Origin: Spinacia oleracea
Taxonomy: Eukaryota; Streptophyta; Magnoliopsida; Caryophyllales; Amaranthaceae
Length of the DNA stretch: 64,000 nt
Reading direction: 5' to 3'
NCBI RefSeq assembly: GCF_020520425.1
Contig: NC_079491.1
Span: 372,001-436,000 of the forward strand
In this document: in pieces, positions 1 to 11,258 of the stretch
How positions within the stretch are numbered: position 1 is the stretch's first letter
How the letters are laid out: each line of letters starts with the position of its first letter
The notes under the pieces: generated by a model
What the model was told of the DNA's origin: nothing
What the model saw: only the letters and a program-made list of their open reading frames with translations
Databases searched by the model: none
Program-made: the position numbers and the translations under genes

Positions 1-1663
1 CACCTGTTTACTGCTTTCCTCCTGTAGTTCGTCCTCCATAGCATTAAACTCAACCAAGTAACCACCCCCTCTTTCCGTAGTGTTATTATCATTGCTTTTA
101 AAGAGATACAAGTGCGCCCCAAAGAAGGGTCACCGTGAATGGTGACAACCTCCCCATTATGCTGGAAGGATAGTGTCTGAGTCTTCCAATTTGTCATCAT
201 GGTGCCCAATTTTTCAAGCCATTGTATACCCAAGATAACATCAGAATTTCCCAATGTGAGTGGGAGGAAATCCTCTGTTATTTCCACACCCGGAAGTTGC
301 AAGGTTACTGCCTTGCACTCTCCTTCTCCCCGTACTGCCTCCCCTGTGCCCAGTGACACCCCGAACATTTTAGAAGGTGTCAACTCCACTCCTAGCTTCT
401 CCACCGCTTCAAGGGCAATAAAATTGTGTGTCGCCCCTAGGTCTATCATCACCACCACCTCCTGCTCGTGGATGGTGCCAACCATTTTAATGGTCTTCGG
501 GTTAGCAAGTCCAACCACCGAATTCAAAGAAATATGTGGCTGGAACTCTGTCACTTCATCCTTCATCCTCTCCTGCAATCTCTCCCCTCACTAATTCCTC
601 CATCTCTTCTTCTTCTTGCGCCACTAAGACACTCAGCTCCTTCTTCTTACATTTATGCCCAATTACCCATTTCTCATCACATCTGAAACACAACCCCTTC
701 TCCTTCCTGCTTTGCCATTCTTTATCACTCAACCTCCTTATTTCTCCAGTTGGTTTGTTTGATTGGGGTAGGTTGCTGTTGGGGTTGAAATACGGGTATG
801 AATTCATTTTATGGGTGGGGTTGGAGGCTGGTTTGTAAGAGAAATCATTGGGTCCATTTCTGTATTTGGGCTGGCCCAACTTGTTCCTATCTTCAACCCT
901 GAGGGCTAATTCCATGGTCTGATCCACCGCCGCCTCCAACACTTCCTCCTCAACCCGTAAAAACGAAAGTACCTCTCAGCTCGTAGGATCCATCCGTCCG
1001 TGTTAGAGCCATCAAAAGTGGGTAGGTCGAGCTTCTTATACCTCCACGACCTGCCCTGATTTGTATTCGACCCGGATCCAGCCCTTCCACCACCTGGGTC
1101 GGCGAAACCAAAATCCCCCTGCTCACCATTGTTCTCTTCAGGCTGGAAGTTGAATCTGAACCGGCCAAAAGTGAGGTTACCCACCTGACCAACACTGACT
1201 TCCGGCGTCGCCCGCGAGATATGCGGCCCAGTCCTGCGCTCCGATGCGACAGCCCTGACCTCGGTTTTGGAGCTTGGATTGCTCGTTTCTCAAGAGCGCC
1301 GCCGCGACTTCGTGGTTCTCCCGGTCCCGGTCGATTCAAGCCTCCAGTCGGCTGGCCAGCATCGCTAGATCTTCACCGTACTTCTTTGCCACCTCCAATT
1401 GATTTTCCCGGTTGCGATCCATCAGGACTTGGAGCTCTTCACCATGGGTTCTCGACGCGATTTCCAAGCTCCGGCCTAGTTGTTCAGCCAGAGTTTGCTG
1501 CAGTGTGGGTATGGCTGCTTGCATTGCCACTGCGATCTCCTGAGCAACAGAACGTTGTATCGACTCCAGTTGATCCTTCAAGGCTGCCATCTCCGTCTCG
1601 AACAGATCCATCCTCTGCGAGTGATTCACCAAATCACCATGACCGACCGCTCTGAAACCAAGT
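1..1663 (-). pseudogene. Decayed Ty3/gypsy gag-protease region
   Basis: Read on the minus strand, this is the 5' coding part of a Ty3/gypsy retrotransposon. Gag starts near 1632 with an amphipathic, coiled-coil-like N terminus. A CCHC-type zinc knuckle (CFRCDEKWVIGHKC) lies near 660-700. A retropepsin follows at about 500-60 with the active-site segment MIDLGATHNFIAL at 415-450, where the usual D-S-G triad reads D-L-G. The frame changes near 1184, 945 and 560, with a stop at 556, so no continuous polyprotein remains. RT and integrase lie beyond the left edge. Family assignment rests on the knuckle, the protease and the ILGIQWL-like segment after it; it is firm for Ty3/gypsy, without a lineage name. 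Confidence 0.85.
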
Positions 1664-2082
1664 TGGTAAGAATCAACCTCATTTACTGTGTTTTTGGTAT
1701 TTTACTCAACTGAAAAAGCCAAACAGAATAGGATAGCAGATATTTCTATTAGCTGGAATTAGGAATCAGACTAATACAATGTACTCACTTTCGAGAGGTG
1801 AGCTACTCTCCTTAAGTTTACTCTCAACAAATTAATCCACACCCTTCTCTTTGATTTCTCTCCCTTATATATTGTTTAGCAGCATAACTAACTTCCTACC
1901 TCCAAGGAAATACATACATTCCCCCTAAATGCAGATACAGCTCACTTATTCGAAATAACTAACTTGAGATAACTAACTTCCATCTTAAATGTCTGATTTA
2001 CCCTTGCCTTTCTTCTTCCTACTGTAAGTGTGTATAATCCGGGGCTTGATTCGATTCCTTGCACGCTGCTTTAGCTTCTGAC
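1664..2082 (-). repeat. Putative 5' LTR of the gypsy element
   Basis: On the minus strand this 419-bp interval begins TGTCAGAAGC and ends just before TTGGTTTCAGAGC, a good match to the plant initiator-tRNA-Met primer binding site (TGGTATCAGAGC). It abuts the gag leader at the expected side. The partner LTR is outside the window, so the boundaries are inferred from the TG start and primer site only. Confidence 0.55.
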
Positions 2083-2509
2083 AGTAAAAGTTCGTAAGAT
2101 CTAAATGGTTCTAAATGATCCTAAGCTGTGTCATGTCATGTTACTCATGTGTTAGTAGCTGATTGTAGAATAGAAATAGTGTTGACATCATGTATTCTAG
2201 TCTGGTACATTGGTAAGAGCCGAAACTTTATACATGATGACTTATTCTTGCAACAAAATGCTCTGTCAAACTCCTTGAATAACGGAAGACTAAACCATAA
2301 CAACTTAACAATGTCTGCGAGTAATGTTCTTGCATCTGAGGGATTGTTTATTTGTTGCTTTTATTTTCTTGTTATGATGTTTATGATCTGAAACCATTGC
2401 TCCTTGATTGTAGCAGACTGCTGATTCTTTAGATTATAGCAATGTTGCCCTTATTTTATGTTTGGTTGAAATTCAAATATAAATGTAGTAAATCCAATGG
2501 AATCTGCAG

Positions 2510-2897
2510 GTGGAGGTCCTAGAGGAAGTTCAAGCTCAGGTAAGGCTATCTGAGCATGTTTTAGATTTTAATACGTACATGTCACATTTATTCATCCCGG
2601 CATTACTGAAACTTTGATAGTTACTTACACACGGGTCGTGCGGACTGGGGTACCAAGGGTGCATGGAGGAAGACATCATCTTTTAGTTGGCCTACCCTTC
2701 CTTCTGGTTTTGTTTGGAACAGTTGGACTTGGAGGTATAAGTGTTACCAGGTACTAAACATAAGCCTTGACGATGTAGAATACTGAAACTACTTTTCTTT
2801 TAGCTCAATGTTTACTTCTGATATGGTTACTTTGCTTCTCAGGGCTTATAGAAAGGAAAAAGAAGCATACCCATCTCATAATCCTTTTCTCCCTTGA
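2510..2897 (+). CDS. 3' exons of an unidentified small membrane protein
   Basis: Three exons with correct splice signals and compatible phases: 2510-2539, 2621-2750 and 2843-2897 (TGA at 2895-2897). Together they encode about 71 residues: a Gly/Ser-rich start (GGPRGSSSS), a basic stretch (VVRTGVPRVHGGRHH), one strong hydrophobic helix (LLVGLPFLLVLFGTVGLGG) and a charged tail ending AYRKEKEAYPSHNPFLP. Phases close across both introns (30 + 130 + 55 nt), which favours a real or recently functional gene. The upstream exon was not found; a gypsy LTR ends 430 bp upstream, so the 5' part may be displaced beyond the element or lost. I do not recognise the protein. A single-pass membrane protein with a short cytosolic tail is an inference. 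Confidence 0.55.
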
Positions 2898-4203
2898 TCC
2901 AATTACTGGACAAAACAACTTCTTAGAACAGCATAGACTGCTCAGAAATGGAATAGCACTTTTGACCAAATACTATTGCTCATCATTGTCCATGTTTTAG
3001 TAATATTGAAATCAGATTTTTGACATTGCCATGTGGTAAATAATGTAATACTTCATACTACCTATTACAATTGTTTCATTCCTGTTCTGATCTCCTGATA
3101 TGAGGCTAACCATGATTGAAATCGGTTCTTAAGATTTCAACCGTTGTTAGTAAGATATACTTGTACTTCGTATGACGCGCGTGATTAACTGAAAAGCATA
3201 ACACGCGTGTTGTTAAAAATCACTGTTGTACGAGTACAGCAACTTATAGATGAACACCACCTTTATGTCATGGATCGCCTCACACACCATCGCATGCAGC
3301 AACCAGTAACATGCACGGTATTTAGCAACGCAAGGCATCGCAGTGCACCGCCAAGGATGGCTGCAAAGGCGTTGGGCATCATCGGGCTACATGGTGTTCC
3401 ATCGGAAATTGAGTCGTGTGGGTCGTCAAGGCAACGGAGTGCATCGGGTGCACGGTAGTGAACGTTGGCACTATACGCATAGGCAGCATGATAGGCATGA
3501 GGGCAGCGGCCATGACTAACACCCCACACCCGATAGAGGTTTACTTTGAATAGAGGATAAATTTCTAGTGAACACCCACGTGACAATAACTCTATAATGG
3601 TCCAAACGACACTTGTTTAGGCTGTAACTTTGGGGTCCCATCGGTTTTGTCCCAATAAAGATGATGGTTGGGCCGACTTTCCCAGATCGTGCCCTTATGG
3701 GCCCGCTTTGCAGCAGGTCGGTCCAGTTTGGCCTCGAAGGTTCTAGAAGGGTCTTGGGCATTCTAACTTCCCGAACCCTCTTGCTTACTTATGTGACGCT
3801 AGTGGCAACGTGCTTAGTGTTTGGAAATAGACCGCACGTGAGCTGCAATATATATTCATTTGACTTGTAAGAAAGCATTACAAACAGAAACACTTATTTG
3901 ACTAGCAAGCACTTCCTTCATGACCTAAAATAGTGTTACAAAGGATTGAAACAAATCTAATGATACCTCACTTATACTAGTTGTTGGACCGTGCGCGCTA
4001 GGGATAAAAACAAATATCATAAAACCCGTACGGAGAAAACCGAGGACGAATAGCAGTCAATGTGTATTTTATTTCTGTTTAGGATAAAGTTTATGTTATA
4101 CTCAAACCATACTGTTAAATGACATAATTTACATTAAGGGATAGAAATCTTGTACTTGTTAGCATCGTCAGAAACCTCATCATTTCTTTAAGATCAACTG
4201 AAA
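2898..4203. other. Intergenic, no recognisable gene
   Basis: AT-rich sequence with one more GC-rich island (about 3,200-3,520). Short open frames there on both strands have no recognisable domains and no splice-supported extension. Nothing else is supported. Confidence 0.5.
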
Positions 4204-4407
4204 GATCATAAAGATTCGCAATGCCTAGTTTCTGGAATTGGAAACTTCCATAAAGAAAGAACTGTGAAATTTGGAATCTTGTATGTTGATTTTCTCTGAT
4301 TTGTTGATCATAAAGATTCGCAAAGCCTAGTTTCTGGAATTGGAAACTTCCATAAAGAAAGAACTGTGAAATTTGGAATCTTGTATGTTGATTTTCTCTG
4401 ATTTGTT
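4204..4407. repeat. 102-bp tandem duplication
   Basis: Two adjacent copies of a 102-bp unit beginning GATCATAAAGATTCGCAA (4204-4305 and 4306-4407). They differ at about one base (AATGCC versus AAAGCC), so the duplication is recent. No coding content. Confidence 0.9.
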
Positions 4408-4698
4408 GATGTCAAATTAGAGGAAGAACTGCAAATTTTCCAGAATTTTGAAGGGATTTGTCATTGCAGCCATCCAACAGTCTGCTGTAAGACCAAGTGT
4501 TGTGGAGCTACTGTTGTACCTGCTTAATTATTCTGCACTTTGACAACAGTGCCTATCATAAACTGTATTCTGGCTTCAAAAATCTACACGAACTCACAGC
4601 AAAATACATGAATTAATTCGATTCATCTTAAAGTTCTCTTTCCCGCTTCCTTGTAATTTTTGAGCATTAGTATGACAATAAAGAGAATATAAACTTAC

Positions 4699-4985
4699 CT
4701 TCTTTGTAATAAGACTGAATTCTCATTCAGGCGGTCTTCTCCATCACAACAGATCATCCCAACAGCAAACATGCTTTTCTGATAAATAATCCGATGAGAT
4801 GAGTAGATGTTCATGGGACTGCAGAATAAAGAAATATAGATGAAGGTATCTTAAGAAGCTAAAATACCTGAGAGAGTGAGAGCCTGTTGTAGGATCTACA
4901 GGTTCTCCATATTGTCTAGAAGCAAGAAATGTTGATGTATGTTTCTCAAGTTTCTGGTCTAGAAATCAATGGACTCAGCAATGAT
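4699..4985 (-). pseudogene. DNA polymerase alpha subunit B-like fragment
   Basis: Two exon-like pieces on the minus strand resemble the middle of the DNA polymerase alpha-primase regulatory B subunit (POLA2). The piece at about 4970-4868 reads LDQKLEKHTSTFLASRQYGE then PVDPTT and ends at a GT donor. The piece at 4778-4699 reads SMFAVGMICCDGEDRLNE, the conserved VGMI-CDGEG-LNE stretch, and also ends at a GT donor. The two exons do not join in frame (remainder 2 against phase 0), and a stop interrupts the frame just before LDQKL. No other subunit domains are nearby. It is therefore a broken, intron-bearing fragment, copied as DNA and not through mRNA. The family call comes from memory of the conserved block. 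Confidence 0.6.
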
Positions 4986-5195
4986 ACTGAAGCTTCTGAA
5001 CTGGAAAAGCTACTTTCTGAAGAAGCTTTCTTGCGTTTGAAGGAAACTGAAACTGGCCTCCATCTTAAGCTTTCTTGCAATATCTAATGAAACCATACAA
5101 ACTCGTCTAAGTTAACATAAGCAATTATAATGACAAATCTAATCAGAAAGCATAAGTTAAGCCATTCGACATAGTTATTACAACAGATCAGATAC

Positions 5196-6810
5196 CTTTG
5201 AACGCCTATGGTTCTTCTGAGCATCTCCGCCCTTAGGATCATGATCAGGACTGATAAAATCAAGGAGATCTGATACACTGTCAAAAGGACCAGGTTTAAA
5301 TTAGTCACTACCTTAATTACTTGTTTAATTGACACATTGGTAAAGTAGTACTCCGCAGTAAATATTATTTCATAGAAACAATTTAGTGCATCAATTTCCT
5401 CCATGTTTTCCTTTATCCCTTCACATTTTTTCTTTTTATCTGAGAGGTGAAGAGATTTATGTTTCAGCCACAAGCATTGACAACTACTCCTAATTATCAT
5501 ATTATTGAATTAAGTTAGGTTACTGCAGTTATCTTCATAATTACCTTACATTTACCATTTGCATTACTTCCAACTACAACAACTCAGCCAAACATTTGTA
5601 GTATCTAAGATGCCCTTTGCTAGCAATGGATGCATCCGGTTTTGGTGTTCCAGTTCTTGCCAGTTCCTGTTGTTCTATTACCTTCGATTCAAAATATTCC
5701 AGCCACGCTGCTGCATCCTATAATTAAAACCAATAAAATTTATAGAATGAGTCTTGACTCAAGTTGAGACCTTGTATATTTATCAGACTCTAACAAGTCA
5801 TTAATATGACAAAATTTCCAATTATGAGCCAATCAATTATCTGAGTACCAAGGTCTTCTAATCCAAGCTTGGCTTCAAGAATTTTGAGTGTAGTTTGCTC
5901 GTGCTGAACACTGAGTGAGTAGGCTTCCATAAGTGAAAGCGCAATGGCTATGGCATGATAACTGACAGCAGTCTGAGAACAATGTGGAAATAAAGTTTAA
6001 TTTACTCAATAATAACTGTACAAATATTTTCAGAGAAAATAAGGGGTTGTTTGGTTGACAACTAAAAAAGGGGGAAGTGGAAATTCATGGGAATTTATAA
6101 ATAGGGTAGTTGTTTGGTTGAAATAAAAAAGAAAAAATGGAGGAAGTTGGAATTTATGGGAAGTTGGAATTCCTACAAAACATGGGAAGTAAATTACCTA
6201 GCCCTCTCTTGGTTAATCAAAAGTCATGGGAATTTCTAATTCCCATGTTGTCAACCAAACAAATTAAGGAAATTCCCATGAATTTAACCTTGAATTGCAA
6301 GTTCCTATGGGAATTAAATTCCAAGCAAGCCCTAAGTTCATATGATCAGCTCAACATGCAACAACAGCATAAAGAGAGGAAAATTTGAAGAGACCTGGAT
6401 ATGATCAGCTTCTAAGAGCCTCTTGTTGCATTTCAGGGCTTCATGGAGATAGCGGAGAGCAAAGTTGACATTTCCCATCCCCTCTTCCATCATGGCTACG
6501 TTTATATAAGTTACAACACTATTTGGGTGGGATAGTCCACACGTGAAATGGAGCAAAAACAAAGCACGGTTGACATACCTGGAAAACAGGATATCAAATT
6601 TGATATGTTAGAAGAGTTGACAACAAGAGAGATTGTCAAATAGGATAGCAAAGCATGAAGGTTAGAGAAGAAATTATGCATACTTGAGTGCTAATTCAAT
6701 GTGCTGGAGACGGTAATAGAATGATCCCCGTAACTCTTCATAGTATCAGGATGATCAGGCCCAAGTTCCCTTTCATTGATATCTAATGCCTTCTGCTGGT
6801 ATACGGTAGC
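5196..6810 (-). pseudogene. REC/TSS-type TPR protein (CLU family) fragment
   Basis: Five exons on the minus strand (6810-6684, 6578-6395, 5972-5841, 5717-5605, 5277-5196) encode the TPR region of a plant REDUCED CHLOROPLAST COVERAGE / clustered-mitochondria-like protein. Recognisable blocks in order: [99 protein letters not shown]. Intact homologues are large cytosolic proteins that set chloroplast compartment size; this copy holds only part of the TPR domain. Lesions: a 7-nt deletion after KSYGD near 6736 shifts the frame, and two splice donors read AT instead of GT (after 5841 and 5605). A Tourist MITE sits in one intron. It is a decayed genomic fragment, not a processed copy. Confidence 0.85.
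6043..6332. mobile_element. Tourist-like MITE (PIF/Harbinger)
   Basis: A 290-bp element with imperfect terminal inverted repeats (GGGGTTGTTTGGTTG at left; GGGCTTGCTTGGAATT on the complementary strand at right), flanked by the trinucleotide TAA at 6040-6042 and 6333-6335. The TAA duplication and the GGGNTTGTTTGG terminus are typical of Tourist MITEs. It contains internal inverted segments (ATGGGAATT/AATTCCCAT) and no transposase. It lies in an intron of the REC/TSS fragment. Confidence 0.8.
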
Positions 6811-8494
6811 CTGAAAATGACAATCTTGACAGTGACTCATCAGCTAATGTAGAACATGCATTAATAGGCGTGAACATGGAGCTAAGGAATTACAAGCCCA
6901 CACATATCTAATGCTTTCTGCTCAGCCATACCAAAGCCTAAAAATTTCGGATTCATCTCTTGATCCAACAGAATGTAGATCTCTGTGAATAATTGTACAT
7001 CTTGCATCCGGAAAAGATGAAGCAATCCTTGTTATCCCTTAGATGATGGTAAAACTCTTCTTCCAGCCAAGTTGTTGTGTCTTTATTGGATCTATTGTAT
7101 TTAACACAAATGACAGGGACAAAAAAACTTCACTTCAGAAAACGCAGGATTATGATTAATGTATGTTCTTATGAAGACTGCATGATAAATAAAATAAAAT
7201 TCAGAAATAGATAGAACTCCCTACCAATTATTAATAGCTGTTATTAGGCCTATATATATTCGTAGCCCAACATTTTTTCTTCCCCATAAACACAACCTAA
7301 TATTCTAACAAGATCTCTTAGTTGTAATTTTGGAATTAGAATAATCCGTTCATGACTTCCTCCATACCTTCAGAGATCATTACAGAGAAGAAAAGACCTA
7401 GAAATTCCACAGCGTCATCTGGCAAATTCATGACAACTTATGTAACAAAATGGGTTTCGCTCGAGAATATAGCCTTAATAAATCTTCTACCATCCATGTT
7501 ACATATATATAAAAAAAGAATTAGAAAAGCTTTCCCTTAATAATGCACATACGTAGTACACATATGAAGCACACTGCTTTTCTGGAAAAACACCTTATCC
7601 TAAATTTTAAGAAAATAAAAAATACGACTGAAGACTATACACTGGGTATAGAAATATGAAACAAAGATATGAAACATTTATGATACTTATCAGGTATTCA
7701 CATAGAAGAGTAGCTATCTGTTAATAGCATTTCAAAAGAGCTTTTTTCTTAATTTCGAAATAACCTCATCCAAGGTTCATTGCTTCATACCCAAAATACG
7801 TACAAACAAATGCCTCGGGTTTCCTAGAATGTTGGGGGAGGTGGCGATCAATATTAACATAATTGTCTAGAATCTTAAGAGCATTATCCAAGTCAAAACA
7901 TATGCACGAATTGTTTGAAGGGGTATAAAATGCAATAGATTGTTTTCATTACAAACTTCGTTAGCCTCGTCACCAACCTTAACAACCGCAAAGCTCGATC
8001 TTATGCTTTTACTATACTATAAAGTGTACAAACTATTGTTTTATGAGCATTATTTGCTAGTTATCTGAGCTAGGAATTGAATCATGTGTTCAAACCTTGT
8101 AAGTTGTAACTATATAAACAATGCTCATCTTTGATCTAGCTAGTCGTCTTTTGTAGGAAGAGACAACTTCTAGTGTTTCATTTCTATTTCTCCTCTAATT
8201 TCTCCTTGGTACAACAAAATAGGTATTATATCAATTGCTTTCATATCATACAAATCTTTTACTCCTTTTACAATTAAGAATATTAATGTTATGTCGACGT
8301 GATGCGTGCCTACATCTTCTTAATGAATGAAACACCAAGGAACTAATCACCAAGTAACTCTATCTTTGTTTTGATTGCCTTATGTCAACTAAAAGAATTA
8401 AAGGATTCCTTCTAGTAAATCCGTTTAATGGACAATACTCATATATACGATAATATATATGCCAATATGGTGCGGCCATTTTTAGTATGGTGCA
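6811..8494. other. AT-rich, no recognisable gene
   Basis: Low-complexity AT-rich sequence. Short frames such as the one near 6,890-6,990 (LGFGMAEQKALDM on the minus strand) do not extend the TPR fragment convincingly. No RNA gene or element end was identified. Confidence 0.4.
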
Positions 8495-8865
8495 GCCATT
8501 TTTTGTTTTGACTGTCTTACGTCATGAAACAAGTAACTATAAATTAAGAGATCGTTATAATGTACGATAATATCACTAATTTGAGAGCACTAAGGTTACA
8601 GAACGAAGTTGAGACATAGACAGGGGAGTCTCATTACAACAGCATCTCCGAGACAAGACCTAATCTTCATTTGAACCAACATTTACAGAGTTTAATCTCA
8701 AACAATTAAGCACATCACCTTAAATCGATAAACCGTGTGCATCGACTCTTCCTTTGCATTTAATGTTTCTATCTCAAAAATTTCTAGCCCTATTAGTTAC
8801 AAATTAGCTCATCAAAACTGAAGAGAAAACAAAACATTCTCTAAATTCATGAATCTCTGATCTAA
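8495..8865 (+). repeat. 371-bp direct duplication, copy 1
   Basis: Begins GCCATTTTTTGTTTTGACTG and ends CTCTGATCTAA. Copy 2 is at 10888-11258, the same length, with only about ten substitutions by eye. Terminal inverted repeats were not found. The two copies flank the coiled-coil fragments at 9.0-10.6 kb. Confidence 0.85.
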
Positions 8866-9082
8866 AGGAAAAGAAAACTGCATTTTATCAAAAAAAGATG
8901 CAAAGCAGGTAATGGCATGTTGGTATGTACCTTCAGTTTCAGGCCATTTCCCCACTTGCTTTGCTCTTCCAGTGTATTCGTGTCTGTAGCACTTAGCTCT
9001 GGCTGTAATTGGAATGGACATAAGGAACAAAACTAAAAACCAAACCTGTAGGAGGAAAGGGTGAGAAGGGAAGAAAGTAGGT

Positions 9083-10590
9083 ACCTTGAGATTATTAATT
9101 TCACTCTTTAATTGCTCTGCGGATTGCTTCAACCGAGACATCAAATTAGATCCAAAGCATAAGTGAGACTAACTGAATCTAATATCACTCTTTTGTAAAG
9201 AATTGACTGGAAAATCGAGCACATTTTTATTTCTTCAATTTAAAACAAAAGTTGATTTCAAGAAATAACACAAATCAGTAATTGTGCAGCCAACCTCACT
9301 ATTGTCAGAAACCAGCCTAGTTTTTGCCCAGTTAATCTCGTCAAGCATAGAAATGTGCAGAATTCAATTCCAGAAAGCATCACAATTCACAAGCTAAATA
9401 AGGCCAAATATTACTTGCCACGATAACAAAAGAAAAAGTGAGGGGAAATTCACTCAAACATCATAATCTTTCCAAACTGCAGTGCCAACTCCAAGAAATC
9501 TGCACATAAAACGTGGTTAAGAAAATAGAAATAAAATTACTGAAATGTTCCAATGCCAAAAAAAAGAAGTAAAAGGGCCAACTCATAAAAGAATACATCA
9601 CATAGTCACAACTCACAAAATATCTAATGGAACTGGAGTCATACTCATACTAAACTACAAAAAAACACATTCGTTGAGAGATCACTGGCAATTTAATGAG
9701 TTTAAACCAATGATATGCCAGAAAAAGCATATATTAATTGCAATTCAAGTGTCTATTATGAATGTATAACCATCCTCGATAGCTATTGTCACAGTTTTGA
9801 AATCTCTTCAAGGAAATTGAAATGCAATGATTATTTTCCTCCCACAACCACCCCTTCTATCTCTCTTACACATCCAGAACCTGACAGTTTCTCTCTCCTC
9901 CCTCTCCTCCCTCTCAACCCAACAATCTCTCTCTTAGCAGTGCTTATAGTATGATATGATTATGCTCTACTATTTTGGGCTCTTTGAAGCAAAAAGTAAC
10001 CCTAACAATCCACCTAACATATAACAGAAGCTAGCTAACCTTTTCAGTTTTCAGCAAATTCAATTATCAAACTGTGATAAATTATGAAATGCAATTAACA
10101 AAATAAAATACAAAAGCATTAAAGCACCCAAAATATACTGTAGTTAAAAGAAGGGGACATAATTATTAAGAAATTAGAGGACATAAAATTAGAAATGTTC
10201 AAAGAAAAATAAGTATTCACCATAAGATTTTATAATCTGGAAAATAGAGAGGATATGAGCCATGGACGAAAACATTGAAGCTCACACGCTTTTCCTAGTA
10301 TTTTATTTTCTTCCTCTCCCTGAAGCTTGAGCCATGGGCACAATTCTCCTACAAAAGAAAGATCGAAGGATCAAATCTAAGAAACAATAAACGACCCTAA
10401 ATAACCCAAATAAATCTTTAACAAATAATTTCAGAAAAAGAAGCTCACAATGTGAGCTGGTGGAAAAAAGAAGCTCAAATCCATCAACATTTTCATGAAG
10501 AACAAGCTTATTGTTTTCCTGGTAAACCCAGTGAAAAGAAGCCGGATATTGTTGTAGTATACTAACTACAATACTGCATTGTGAACGCAT
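9083..10590 (-). pseudogene. Exon-like remnants of an unidentified coiled-coil gene
   Basis: Coding-like pieces on the minus strand: about 9345-9295 (SMLDEINWAKTRLVSDNSE, ending at a GT donor), about 9145-9083 (LMSRLKQSAEQLKSEINNLK, ending at a GT donor), a possible continuation just left of this span near 9011-8937 (PELSATDTNTLEEQSKWGN), and a possible first exon starting at 10590 (MRSQCSIVVSILQQYPASFH). The heptad-like charged pattern suggests a coiled coil. I do not recognise the family, and several acceptors are missing or ambiguous, so this may be another fragment, not a working gene. Confidence 0.3.
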
Positions 10591-10887
10591 TTCCGTCCTA
10601 AAACACGAAAAAATAAGAAAATTATAATCAACAAATTAAACACAAGAATAATTCGAATAAAAATCAAGATTAACAATAAAATGAAAAAGGAATTTTGATC
10701 TGATTACAATGTGAGCAGGTTGAAATGTAGGGACATTTTTTTATGCAAACCCTAAAATGCAGAAACAAATGTAAAGAAGATTTCCTTGAAACTAAACACT
10801 CCTTAAATTATATAGACACTCCTTAAACTAAACACTCTCTGATCTAAATTATATAGACACGATTATTGTCAAAACTAAATTATATAG

Positions 10888-11258
10888 GCCATTTTTTGTT
10901 TTGACTGTCTTATGTCATGAAACAAGTAACTATAAATTAAGAGATCCTTATAATGTACGATAATATCACTAATTTGAGAGCACTACGGTTAGAGAACGAA
11001 GTTGAGACATAGACAGGGGAGTCTCATTACAACATCATCTCCGAGACAAGACCTAATCTTCATTTGAACCAACATTTACAGAGTTTAATCTCAAACAATT
11101 AAGGACATCACCTTAAATCGATATACCGTGTGCATCGACTCTTCCTTTGCATTTAATGTTTCTATCTCAAAAATTTCTAGCCCTATTAGTTACAAATTAG
11201 CTCATCAAAACTGAAGGGAAAACAAAACATTCTCTAAATTCATGAATCTCTGATCTAA
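10888..11258 (+). repeat. 371-bp direct duplication, copy 2
   Basis: Near-identical to 8495-8865 in the same orientation. Differences are single-base (for example TTACGTC to TTATGTC and CGATAAACC to CGATATACC). The surrounding sequence also repeats the string AAACTAAACACTCTCTGATC several times (10.79-11.30 kb), so this is a locally unstable region. Confidence 0.85.

Noticed and set aside
1221..1655. 144-codon Pro/Ser-rich plus-strand frame
   Set aside because: Antisense of the gypsy gag region on the minus strand, which has real Gag features.
3207..3586. Overlapping frames of 83 and 107 codons on opposite strands
   Set aside because: No motif in either; open frames follow from local GC content.
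4929..5085. Plus-strand frame of about 50 codons starting MLMYVSQVSGLEING with coding-like composition
   Set aside because: It is antisense to the POLA2-like exon and the sequence upstream of it, has no splice support and no recognisable family.
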